Part shown: positions 46,030 to 57,700 of the stretch, piece after piece
Numbering within the stretch: the first letter of the stretch is position 1
Layout: the number at the start of each line of letters is the position of its first letter
Assembly (NCBI GenBank): GCA_025267735.1
Contig: CM046307.1
Coordinates: forward strand, 52,881,395-52,945,394
Length of the DNA stretch: 64,000 nucleotides
Origin: Mactra quadrangularis
Taxonomy: Eukaryota > Mollusca > Bivalvia > Venerida > Mactridae
Direction of reading: 5' to 3'
The notes under the pieces: generated by a model
Seen by the model: the letters and a program-made list of their open reading frames with translations, nothing else
The model's database searches: none
What the model was told of the DNA's origin: nothing
Program-made: the position numbers and the translations under genes

Positions 46030-46258
46030 CTCATTAAGGAGTGGGCGTGTCCTAGTGGTTACCATGTTGGAGTGATAATCATTGGATAGCCAGCTCCAAG
46101 TTCGTTCAAATCCCATTGAAAACCTACCCCGTTGTTTCCCTGAGCAAGAAACTTTATCCTTCTAGCTCAGTACTGGGAGACCAGGAAGCAGACTCGAAAG
46201 TGATTAATCTAAAATGTAAGAAACTCTCACAATCAAGCAAAAATAAATTAGTATAAAG
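46030..46258 (+). mobile_element. tRNA-derived SINE, family D
   Basis: gtgggcgtgtcctagtggtt head, gttcaaatcccatt box B, actgggagaccaggaagcag body. Confidence 0.78.
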
Positions 46259-46584
46259 TTCTATAATTGAATTTTGATGTGTCTTAGATCAATTTGTACA
46301 AGATATATTAGGTATATAATAGTTATTGACCTCATATTATGAGATATTACTTCTTTTTCTATCATTTGTATTAATGGAATGAATTACTCCATATTCCATT
46401 GAATGTGCAATAATGTTTGTATATTAGTTTTTAAAAAATACAAGCTTGATTTATAAAACTTTGAATGTTTGTTTCTTGTTCTTTTATGACGGCGGTATAA
46501 CTTCTTTGTGCAAATATGTTGACTTCACATGATTTTCTGTCAATATTATATTGAAACTGTTCAATCTCTTTAAAATTAGATACA

Positions 46585-46817
46585 AGCCGCGGCCATGGCG
46601 TAGTAGTTAGCATGTCTGACTTTGAATCCGGAGATAGCGAGTTCGAGCCCAATCGTGGTAGGTCATATCCTATGCATGAGTTGTCTGCCTCGTGGTAGGG
46701 TAAGTTAGTACTGATGATAGAAAAGTGTCCAGGAAACCTATAGTAGCAAGAGCTGGCCGTCGTATATATGACCTAAATATGTGTTAAATATGACCTTAAA
46801 CCCAATTTAAAAAAAAA
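46585..46817 (+). mobile_element. SINE related to family A
   Basis: Head ccatggcgtagtagttagca, box B gagttcgagccca, body with ggtagggtaagttagtactg, A-rich tail. Confidence 0.78.
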
Positions 46818-47365
46818 AGGTTCAGCCTTTTTAAAATTAGATACAGTCTGTGGACAGTAAGTATAGTCCAACAGAATTAACCTGAGCTCAACCTTTATGC
46901 AAGAATATATTAAACTCAGTATTTACAGTCTATTTTGATCTTTGTTTGGTCTTCGTTTTATCCGATGCTTTTGGCAAAATTCATGCACTGAACAATTAAT
47001 TTTGTTTTCATAAGAATAAATACTTTGAAACTGTGCCATAATATTGCGGACTTACTTTTTTCCCCAAAAACTCCAAAATTAAAAGTACAATAACATGCTA
47101 CTTTTACTAAATTGATTTGGTTGTTATGAACACGTGTATAACAGTATACACACATACGGAAACTCACAATTTAATGTAAGTGAAGTGTGTAATTATTATA
47201 ATTATTATAATTCAAGCTCGAGTTAGTATTGTCACACTATATATCAAGTTACAAAATAGCATGTAAAAGACATGAATATTATAGAAAACAGGTTATGTGG
47301 CATGTGATATTTAAAATGCCATATGATTTGACCGTCTTGCAATGATAAAAGTAATTGCAGTTTAT

Positions 47366-47660
47366 AGTCTAAGTTTCATGCCTACGCACGTTCACAGACT
47401 TTACAGCTATTACCCCTGGTCACCGGGCTACTGGTATCTATCTATCAATCTCCCTGGGGAGTCTTTACTCCCCTTATAAGTGCAGCCGACAAATTGGCGC
47501 AACAGAATTATACCACCCAGGTACCCATTTACACCTGGGTGGAGTGAAGCAATCGCAGGTAAATTTCTTGCTCAAGGAAATAAGCAGTGTCCCTGGTGGG
47601 ATTCGAGCCCAGGACCTTTTGATCCCTAAGCGCGCGTCCTACCACTGGATCACTGCTCCT
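47366..47660 (-). mobile_element. tRNA-derived SINE, family C, best copy
   Basis: - strand head GGAGCAGTGATCCAGTGGTA, box B gctcgaatccc complement, body with ttacacctgggtggagtgaa. Reference for reading the 23720 expansion. Confidence 0.87.
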
Positions 47661-47667
47661 ACTAAAA

Positions 47668-47890
47668 ACCTACATGGGCATGACCAAGTGGTTACAAAGT
47701 TAGACTGGTAATCATTAGAAAGCCAGCTCTGGTTTGGTTCGAATTCCATCCAAAAAACATCCAGTAGTTTCCTTGAGCAAGAAACTTAATCGAGCTAAGT
47801 ACTGGGGGACCAGGAAGCAGACTTGAAAATGATAAATCTAAGTCTTAAGAATTTGTTTCACAAATCAAGCTAGAACAAATTGATATAAAC
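47668..47890 (+). mobile_element. tRNA-derived SINE, family D
   Basis: catgaccaagtggttacaaa head, gttcgaattccatcc box B, ctgggggaccaggaagcaga body. Directly follows the SINE-C copy. Confidence 0.78.
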
Positions 47891-48373
47891 TAGATTTAAT
47901 TATTCTGAATAAAATTTTGTAAAATTTGTCAGATTAAAAGATTCCACAAGGAGACAGATAGATGAATATCAGTAGCTTGATGACCAGTTGATATTGTGGT
48001 AAAGTTAGTAAATGAATCAGCATGACTGTACTTTATGTGCATACTATATTGAATAATAATATAAGTTTTAAAATACAGAAAGACTTTCGTGCACATTGAA
48101 ACCTAACAAATCCATACTTATGATTACTCCTTACACATTAGATTCAAGTACAAATCGAGCAAGGCGGGCGAAGAGCTTATTCTATCCTGTATAACTGGCA
48201 AATACTACTGCCTAGTGTATTAACGATATTTGACTCCAACACTTCCACACCCTTAACACCTGGCAATGATCATTAAAACAAATATGTGTCAGTTGATTGA
48301 GGGAACTACTTTTATGCCTAGAAATTAACTGCAGATCATAACGTGTGTATATCAGATTTATGGGAGTGTTAAC

Positions 48374-48455
48374 AGGGGCGGATCATGGACGGGTACATTT
48401 TGGAAATTTTAGGGGGGTCCGGATCCCCCTAACCCTGTTGGATCTGCCTATGGCC
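48374..48455. mobile_element. MITE M4, short derivative
   Basis: aggggcggatcatggacggg to ctgttggatctgccta, with the ggggggtccggatccccct centre of the 2954 copy. Confidence 0.6.
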
Positions 48456-48789
48456 AATGTGAAAATTGTTGATTTTGTCTGAAAATTTGACAAATACAAA
48501 ATTGGCCAGTAATAAAACTGGTTTTTATTACGTATGATATGTTTTAAATAAATATAATATATATCAGTTTAAGGTTGAATTTTAGAAATCATTTTTATTA
48601 TTATCAAAAGCAAATGAAAAGTATTCATTTTCTGAATCTGTCACAATTTTCCCACTTCCTGGGATAAAATATTCGTTTTCTATACACTTTCACTGATATA
48701 GCTGCTCAACATTTGCATGGAAGAGGTTTTCACATCTCTGTCTTAGAGCAATAGTACAGAGTTTTCCTGTTTGAACAGGAAACCATTAA

Positions 48790-49136
48790 AGCCTGTCTCA
48801 CACAGAACACACGGCATATACGGTTGGCCACCCATGTAAACCATGTGCGAGACCATATATACGACCGTATGTAAACCCTGTGAATGCAGAGTAAATCGAG
48901 TAAAGGTCATGTTTGATTGTACTAGACTGTACTTGGAAACTTCTAACAATATTATAAAAATCATATGATAATCATGTTCAAATCGTGACAAACCTTGCTT
49001 GACGGAGTATATCCGCACTTTATTCGTACACACTTGTGCTACATTCGAGTCTAACTCGTACCAATATATATATCGGTTATAACCGAGTGTACTGTATAGG
49101 AACCGTGTCTAAAACTGTGTTCTGTGTGAGACCACC
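48790..49136. mobile_element. TTAA-target MITE
   Basis: 347 bp, tips AGCCTGTCTCACACAGAACA / inverse with two to three changes, TTAA at 48786-48789 and 49137-49140. TTAA targets fit piggyBac or Kolobok. Confidence 0.85.
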
Positions 49137-49194
49137 TTAAGATAGAATAATTGGCCTCATGCTTTAACGTTCGACTTGAGAACCCCAGTTATGA

Positions 49195-49850
49195 ATGTTT
49201 TCTTGACCTGCTCAACTTCACAGACCAACTTGACTAACATCGGGGCAGTTTGACAACTTGGAATCTTCCCCACCAAAATCTGCAATTTCTTACATTTTCT
49301 GCATATGCAGACCTGTCGAAAAGGTCCAATTTTCACTTAAAAATGTTTCTACACTTATGGCCTTAAAATGTCCCAGGAGGTGGGGATACATTTTGTATAT
49401 GTTTTCTAGCCATTTTTTGATGATTTAACCCCCCAAAAACTGGTATTAAGGGGCTTGATAGCTCTAAAGGCAAAAGGGCAGGTTTTTCATATTTGATACA
49501 TAAACCCTTGAATATCAAAAACTGGCCACAGGCTTTCCGAGTCTACTTTAGGTGCATGTTTATCCGCATTTTCTTGACCGACTCAACCTCCAGGACAAGC
49601 TTGACCATCATTCTGGCAGTTTTGAGACACTATTTTAAGCTAAAAAACTGACATTTTCTGCATACACGACCCTGTCAAGTCTTTTTTCCCCCACTTTTGA
49701 CCTCAAAATGTCCCAAGAGGTGTGAATGTAAGTTTTCTCGCCATCTTAGGTTGAAATTACCCACAAAAACCTGTATTAAGGGGCCTGATAGCTCCGAGAG
49801 CATAAGTGCAGAATTTTCAATGTGAATTGGTTTATACTAAAATCAGGATT
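49195..49850. repeat. tandem duplication, ~365-bp unit, diverged
   Basis: ttcttgacctgctcaacttc / ttcttgaccgactcaacctc and attaaggggcttgatagctc / attaaggggcctgatagctc recur about 365 bp apart. Confidence 0.85.
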
Positions 49851-49859
49851 TTGTCCAAC

Positions 49860-51114
49860 GGCTTCTGGAGGGCACTGTATATAGATCTAGCCCCTATAAA
49901 AAATTATTCATAATAAGAAAAAACAAACAAATTCATTCAGATCTTAAACAAATTTATTTGTCAAAATATTTTGAACACAATAATGTAATATATGTATAGT
50001 TCATTTTTCTCAACTGTCAAAACATGAATAATTTCGCAGTGACTTAGTGTTCTTAGGCTAATATTTGTGATATTGTGTATTCAATCACCGTGAAATTATT
50101 CAAACTTTGAGAAAAATAGACTTTATCTAAGAATTAACACTTACATAATGTCAATACAAATGTAAACAATAATCTGATAATTGATGGAAACAACCAAACA
50201 AATGTCTCTTGTAAAACATGGCATATATGATAGAAATAGCAAGGAAGCATATTATCAAAAATATTACCATAATTTAACAATACAATATAGAAGGGTTTTC
50301 AAGACATTTCAGTCTTCAGATGGTAGATAGTACATGCCCCTGGTCATTATGATCAAAACAAATGCTTTCATTTATCTTAATCATCAAATGTTTTCTTTGT
50401 TTGTCGGTCACGAAAGCTTTTAGTAAACAAACTGTTATAAATGACATCTCACTTGGTCAAGAACTCGTTGATCATGACTCTATATGATTAAAAAAGTCAT
50501 AATATTTTTAATTTTAAAAGTAATTTAAATAATTAAATTTTTACAGTTTGTTCGTATTATTCCCGCATATGCGCGTATTTATATGTAAAACTTGTTATTT
50601 ATATATAGACTTTTTAATCGGCATAAAACAATAAGTAAACACTTGGCGACATAGGGTAGTCATGGAGTTTCTTTGTCTGGGACAAAATCATCTGTGTCGA
50701 TGATATTTTTTCAGAGATAAATAAGATAATTGCATTTTTTTAATGTTGTTTATATTTAAAATAAAACAAACATATAAAAAGTAGTTTCTTTGTTTGTGAC
50801 GCCGACTGTGGGTGTATTTAGAAAACTGTTAAATCAAATAGTTATGATAAATTATTTTTCACACATATGCAACCTTACCTTAAAAAGTTGTCTATTCATG
50901 AGAGTTAACAAAATATTGATTAATAATGCCTTTTTTCTCCAATTTGTGTAGGAAAGATATTTTGTCTCCTGTAACAGCCATTCAAACTACATTACATGCT
51001 ATTTAGAGGCCAAAAAACACTTGGGTCTGTTATTGAATTCATACTTTTTCGGTTTTTTTGTAAAACGGGCCAGATAAAGTCTATTATTACCACCAAATAC
51101 AACCAGTTGACTAG
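49860..51114 (-). other. THOC1 downstream region, unrecognised
   Basis: AT-rich with no repeat border seen. TTTATT (a - strand AATAAA) occurs near 49950; whether THOC1 transcripts reach it is unknown. Confidence 0.35.
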
Positions 51115-51678
51115 TATAACACATGTTTCATACAGATGGAGACAGGCTATAACACATGTTTCATACAGATGGAGACAGGCTATAACACATGTTTCATACA
51201 GATGGAGACAGGCTATAACACATGTTTCATACAGGTGGAGACAGGCTATAACACATGTTTCATACAGATGGAGACAGGCTATAACACATGTTTCATACAG
51301 ATGGAGACAGGCTATAACACATGTTTCATACAGATGGAGACAGGCTATAACACATGTTTCATAGTGGTGGAGACAGGCTATAACACATGTTTCATACAGG
51401 TGGAGACAGGCTATAACACATGTTTCATACAGGTGGAGACAGGCTATAACACATGTTTCATACAGATGGAGACAGGCTATAACACATGTTTCATACAGGT
51501 GGAGACAGGCTATAACACATGTTTCATACAGATGGAGACAGGCTATAACACATGTTTCATACAGGTGGAGACAGGCTATAACACATGTTTCATACAGGTG
51601 GAGACAGGCTATAACACATGTTTCATACAGGTGGAGACAGGCTATAACACATGTTTCATACAGGTGGAGACAGGCTAT
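51115..51678. repeat. 33-bp minisatellite, 17 copies, over THOC1 stop
   Basis: Unit tataacacatgtttcatac + agatggagacaggc with a/g alternation. 33 bp keeps frames open (YNTCFIQ-type repeats on +). On the - strand one unit supplies the end of the THOC1 reading frame. Confidence 0.98.
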
Positions 51679-51754
51679 CAGCAATGTCAGATAAACCTAC
51701 TTCTTTTAAAGCTACACTTAATGCTGCAGCTGTTGCCTTGTCTGGATCATTTTC
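51656..51754 (-). CDS. THOC1: THOC1 terminal exon (end of death domain)
   Basis: Acceptor tatatttacag, 32 codons and TGA. Reads ATAAALSVALKEVGLSDIAD and ends SLSPPV. The final residues and the TGA (51656-51658) lie inside the 33-bp minisatellite, whose other copies form the start of the 3' UTR. Confidence 0.93.
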   Translation of the reverse strand, partial: ENDPDKATAAALSVALKEVGLSDIADSLSPPV

Positions 51755-54700
51755 CTGTAAATATATACAAGTATACATTAATACAAGAGTCAAGGAAAAG
51801 CTTGAAGAAAACCTCAGCAGTGTACCCCCATGCAGAAAAAATGCTCTGCACAACAACAGCTTTTGATATTCCCTAAGACATAATTTTAATTGAATGTAAC
51901 TCTATATCATTGACACATAGAGACATTTACATTATAAAGTATTGTTGTTAGTTTATATATAGAGCTAAAATACTACATGTCCACAAACAAATGGGATAGA
52001 AATATTGACTTGTTTTCAGACATAAATGTACAAGTCAGGCATAGAAACTTTACATACCTGCTTTCCCCCATTAGCCTGTAATCTTATGCAGAATCTGAGA
52101 CCACAGCAGTTTTAAGAAAGGAAATGAAAAAAAAATGACTTTGCTTCATTTTTTGAATTTTTATTTACCCTTGACTGGTTGTTACATGGGCAATCTTAAT
52201 AGCCAGTCTTTTACAGAGACTGAAAAACATGTTTTCTTAAAACCATTTTTCTGCACTCATTGACCAAGATTTTTTCTGACAACTTTTTCTGTTCCCCTTG
52301 AGAACCCTGCTGGTGCTGAGACATCTTTAGTGGGGGAGGTGTGCAAAAAGTTTTTTTTTTTTAAAAAACATTCCTTAATTGAAATTACTTACATCCAATT
52401 AAAAACAGTTATTTCAAGGCCTGTGGTGGCCATTTTGAAGGGAGATTCAGACATGTGAATACATGGGAATGACAAGTTAATGGTTAAATATAAAAACAAG
52501 GCTCTATGCTAACAAGCCATCAAATAATTTGTATAAGATAAAAAAACAACTTTAACTTACTATCCATATTGTTAATATTTTCACAGCTTTTTCCACCTCC
52601 GGTTGGTCTTCACTCATAAAATAGCTAATCTCATCTTCTTCAAAACTTAATTCTACAGCCAGTTTCTTCCAATCTTGACCAATCTTCTCACCTAGATCTC
52701 TTATAACTTGTTTACTAAGTACTATCTCTTTATTTTCTGTGTCATCTTCTTTACCTGATTATAAAATATGTGAATAATAATTCATGAAATCTATTTTATA
52801 CATAGACAAAGTAAACATCTACATGTATCTATACTTAGAGGCACAATTCATCGCACCTATATATCAGCAATTTGACTACACACAGGATATAGTGATGCCT
52901 ATGAACACAACATCTTTGTATTTCTCTTATTATATAAAATATAATCATTAATTAACTATAAAATAAATGATAGCCTATAAATACAAGAATATCAATCCAT
53001 AGATAAAAAGTACTTTTAAACCTCAATGGGTGTCTATCCATAGCCATACCATGCATTCAACTTTCATTTCAAATGTCTGTGTAAAGAGTGACAGATGTAA
53101 ACATATTAGCATGGAGGTAAATTTACTGCTTTAAAAGTTTTACTTGAAATGCATGTTTTATTGGATAGCAATATAGTAATCATTATGAATAGCCAAAGAA
53201 TCAAATTCAATTTGTTCAGTACAGTTGAAAGAAGAAATTACAAGAATGTTAACATTGCCAAGTCGTTTCAGTTATATGTACACTGGGGTCCAAAAGATTC
53301 TTTACACATGTCAAATTTTATGTTTTGAAGTATAGAGTAGAACCGGGTATCATCGGACATGCAGGGTTCTCCGGACACAAACTTGAATTGCTCACAATTC
53401 TAAAAATTGTTGAATATTATAGACGATAACGATTAGATTCGGAAGAACATTAACCCAAGCCTTCTATTCTGACGTCATCAAAATACTGCAAGCATTTTTA
53501 TAACGAAGTTTTTGATTGGATGTTTGGGGTGCAACATACAGTGCTCTCTTTTCAATATACGATAGTGTAGGAGCAGGTAATATCGGACACTCTTGGTGTT
53601 GTTTGTTCTCGACACGACGTGCGTATTGGTTATATAACTATATAATTCACGGCATTCAGGTTACTGACTAGTTACATTAGATCTAATTGTTGTATGAGTA
53701 ATTTTTTTTTTAAAAACAACATAACAGTTTGATGAACCCCAATGATCTATTTTGTGTCCGATACAAGCCCTCAGGAATTTCCGATACTACACTCAACCCG
53801 TCCGATACTACACGACATTGATTGCAATGTAAAAACAGACCATATCAATGCATTACTGTCGTAGAAAATGAATATTTTGTAGCTGGTCTCCAGTTCAGTT
53901 TGTACAGTAACCTGAATGCCGTTAATTATATAGATACCACAAGTGATAAGCAAATCAGGAACAAACAAGACCGAAAGTGTCCGATATTACCAGGTTCTAC
54001 TCTACTTTGATATACTCAAATGTTGTCATCAGTTTCACAACTAATATACAGTTTAACATGAACCATCAATTATGTTCATAATGTATTATAAATATAAAAA
54101 AATACTAAACAAAATGTGTCTGCAATTATTTTTTTAATAAAAAAATCAGAAAAAAATATCAAAATATTACATGTGTAAAGAAACTTTTGGACCCCAGTGT
54201 ATTGATATTCCCATTTTTATTTAATGTACTCAGTATGTTTATCACACTGGTTACTCTTCACCTTGAAGGAAAGAAGAACTATATACCTTGATCAGAATGT
54301 TTAATCTCCTCATCATCTTGAGTTTCTTTAATACCTTCCTCATCTTCAACATCTGTTTTCATTTCTTCTCCTTGTTGACTCTAAATATAGTATATGCATG
54401 TGTATACAACTTAATGTGTATAAAAGATATATATGATGATATATCAGGGGCAGATCCAGGATTTTTTTTCTAGGGGGAGGTCAAACCTTTTCAAGGGGAG
54501 GGATCCAAACTTTCGAACCACATTATTCAATGTTTGCAGAATAATGCAACCTATTAATAATATAAACTACATAACCATTAAATCTATGTTAAGCACCGAG
54601 AAAAATTGCTTCATGCTATTTATAAATGACTTAACAGTCAAGAAATACACCAATGGACAGGTACATTTTGAAAATTTTTGGGGAGGTCCTGACCCCCCAG

Positions 54701-57700
54701 TCTCCCCCGCTATATCCACCTATGTATATGCTTGACAAAATAAGTTTTGATTACATATAAGAGGAGCAGTCATGGTTGAAAGTTTACGTCGTTGACTTGT
54801 AATCATTAGATAGTCAGCTCTGCATTGGTTCAAATCTGATCAGAACCTATCCCTTTTTTCCTTGAGTGTCAAACTTTATCAGACTAGCTTAATACTGAAG
54901 GACCAGTAAGTGCACAGAATGTGATTAATCTAAGTTGTAAGAACTTCACAATTAAGCTAAGATAAATTATTATAAATTAGAGGTATGGTAGATTTATGTC
55001 TACTGAAACCAGCTGATTTTCTGCACTCAACAATTTCTTTGACTTTTTAGTTGTGTTTAACACTGGGTCAAGTGAATTATTGTCACTTTACTGAAGCCAG
55101 TTCACCTAACCTAGTTTTCCCTGGACACTTGTCTACAACCAGTATTCACATACCCTTCAAGAGGACACACAATCTCATATATTGTATCAATGGATATTCC
55201 ATTTATTTCCAATTTTCATTGAAAGTTATTACTAGTTCTGGTCAGTTTTGACCCAGCAACCCCTTCTGGAGCGGACACTAGAATCAAAATTCTGTATATA
55301 GTGACGAGCCTACGGCACCACAGACTTGGGGTAAACAATTCCTAATTTGATTGATAAATACCCCCAAAGGGTCTTTGTCAAAAAATTGCTACTGGTTATA
55401 TCAAAGGGCCATAACTCTGCAAAAAAAAATGGACAATAACAAAGTGGGATATGCTCATGTCTGCTTGATACAAGGTCTATGTGTGAAGTTTGAATCAAAT
55501 CTGTACATTAGGTGCTGAGAAATTAGGCCGACAAGTAAAGCTACAGATCGACTGACCAACAAGCTGACTTCTATATTCCCCTAATCACAGGTTCTTTTTT
55601 TCAGTGGGGGCCCGGGGGTATAATAGCAAAGACAAAATCAAGAGTCAAATCAAAGACAAAAAGTAAAAGTTAAAGAAATGTTTAATACATATACTTACAG
55701 GCATTTGTTTGGCTAGTTTAGATAACATACTGTTGAGATATGATTTTAATTCTTGAGCAGGTGTTGTTGAATTGGTGAAGAATTGTGGACTACGTCTTGC
55801 TAATAAACGTAAAGCCTTCCATTGAAATGTTTGATCATTTGTTAATCTGAAAACAAATAAACATAACTCTTCAATAACTATTGGTTAAATCACATTCTTT
55901 ATAAGTTACAACTAAAATGTTATAAATTTGCAATGTTAACTAATATGGACTCAATAGATTCAATTCCAAACTCAAGTTGATGGGTATTACAGCCCAAAAA
56001 ACTTTGTTTGTACCAGATGTATCTGTACATAATAAAATTGAAATAAAAAAAATATTGTACACAGAATAATAGGATTTTTAAAATCTGTGTAGCACACATT
56101 TAAGTAATATTATGTAAAAATCATTGTTCTGCACAGATGTATCCAGTACAAACAAATCTTTTCGGGGTAGGAAAATCCATATATTCGAGTTCTGAATATG
56201 AAATATTCTATATGAGTTGACTGATGTAGCTACAAGCACAAGCAATGCAAAGTTTGTATCATTAAAGCAATCAAAACTTTTGTTCTGACCTGTAATGCTA
56301 TTACTTTAGGAATTTGAAATAATTCTTAAAATTATGCACATAATTATTTTGTCAGATAATATTGTTAATTTAGTAACGAAGTTGTCCTCAGGTAAGGATT
56401 AGGAGGTCCCAGGCTCAAACACCTCCTGACAGACTACTAATTTCCTTTAGTAAAACTTAACCTCAATTGCTTATACCTCTACTCAGGTGTAAATAGGGTA
56501 CCATGGACGTGGTATAAATCTTAAGAGTAAAGAGCTGTACTTAACTGGAGTTAAGTACTCCCCAGGGGGATTGATACCACCTGGCACCAGAGATACAGCT
56601 ATCGAATCATGAACCTGCTTATAATAAGCATGAAACTTAGACACTAAATTAGGACTGGGAACAGGCTTCTTAAACTAACATTTTAATAGCTACTATGAAG
56701 AAACATTCATTTTGTATGTTGAAAATTTCAAATATTCATATTCTTTTTCGAAATTCCAATATTCGATGATATTTTGAATGACAGAATATTTTTTCTAGGC
56801 CTACTTTAAATGCAATTACTTCAGTTTTTACAACAACTACTTGTATTATTATATCTACAGATATTCTGAGATAACATACTTGTATTCTTCTTCTACTTGA
56901 GCCTCTGGATCATTCTGTTCTATCGCATCTTGAAAGAAATCTTCTAATGTTGGTAAAAACATTCTAAAATATTCAATGTTAAAACTATATATACCAACAT
57001 TCTGACAGCAAATAAAAGAGTAACAAGTAGAAATGTATAAACATATTGACAACTTATTTTTTATCTTGAGGTACATGTATTAAGCATGTATATTTGTACA
57101 TATTGACAAATTATTTTTTATCTTGAGGTATTAAGCATGTATATTCATAAGGTACTTACTTGAAATTTCACAGAGATCGGAGAACAATAAAGTAATTACC
57201 TCAACATTTCTCTAGCACTCACCTGATTTATTATGTAGTTAAGGCGGAAATCATTAATGAGCCAAATTTTATAAAACATTTTTGAATTTTCACAAGAGCA
57301 CAAATTTAGTTTCACAAGTCCAATGCTTTAGGCTACCACTAAGTTTCGCGCTAGTGGTTATAGGTGATGACTTATACTGTGACTGTTCCTAAAGAAGTTT
57401 GGCAACCACACATGTCATTGTTTGTATTAATTACTAGTTCATCTACAACACATGGGTGAAAGTTTAGAATTTTGAAAATACTGAAAACCTACTTTTAAAG
57501 TACTGAAATAAACAAGTTAATATAAATTACATACAATTTATTCTCAAAATACTGAAATCAGTATATTGTATACTGAAAACTTTCACCCATGATAACATAT
57601 GGCCCTCAGGTAGTCAGTCAACAGTCTACTATACAATGTTTTCACAAACCTTTCTTCAGCTTTACAAGCATCCATATTGTTTGGATTAAGATTCCAAAGT

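Noticed and set aside
50992..51876. 230-246-codon frames over the 33-bp array, such as YETCVIACLHL repeats
   Set aside because: Same multiple-of-three effect. Only the last codons of THOC1 truly use this array.
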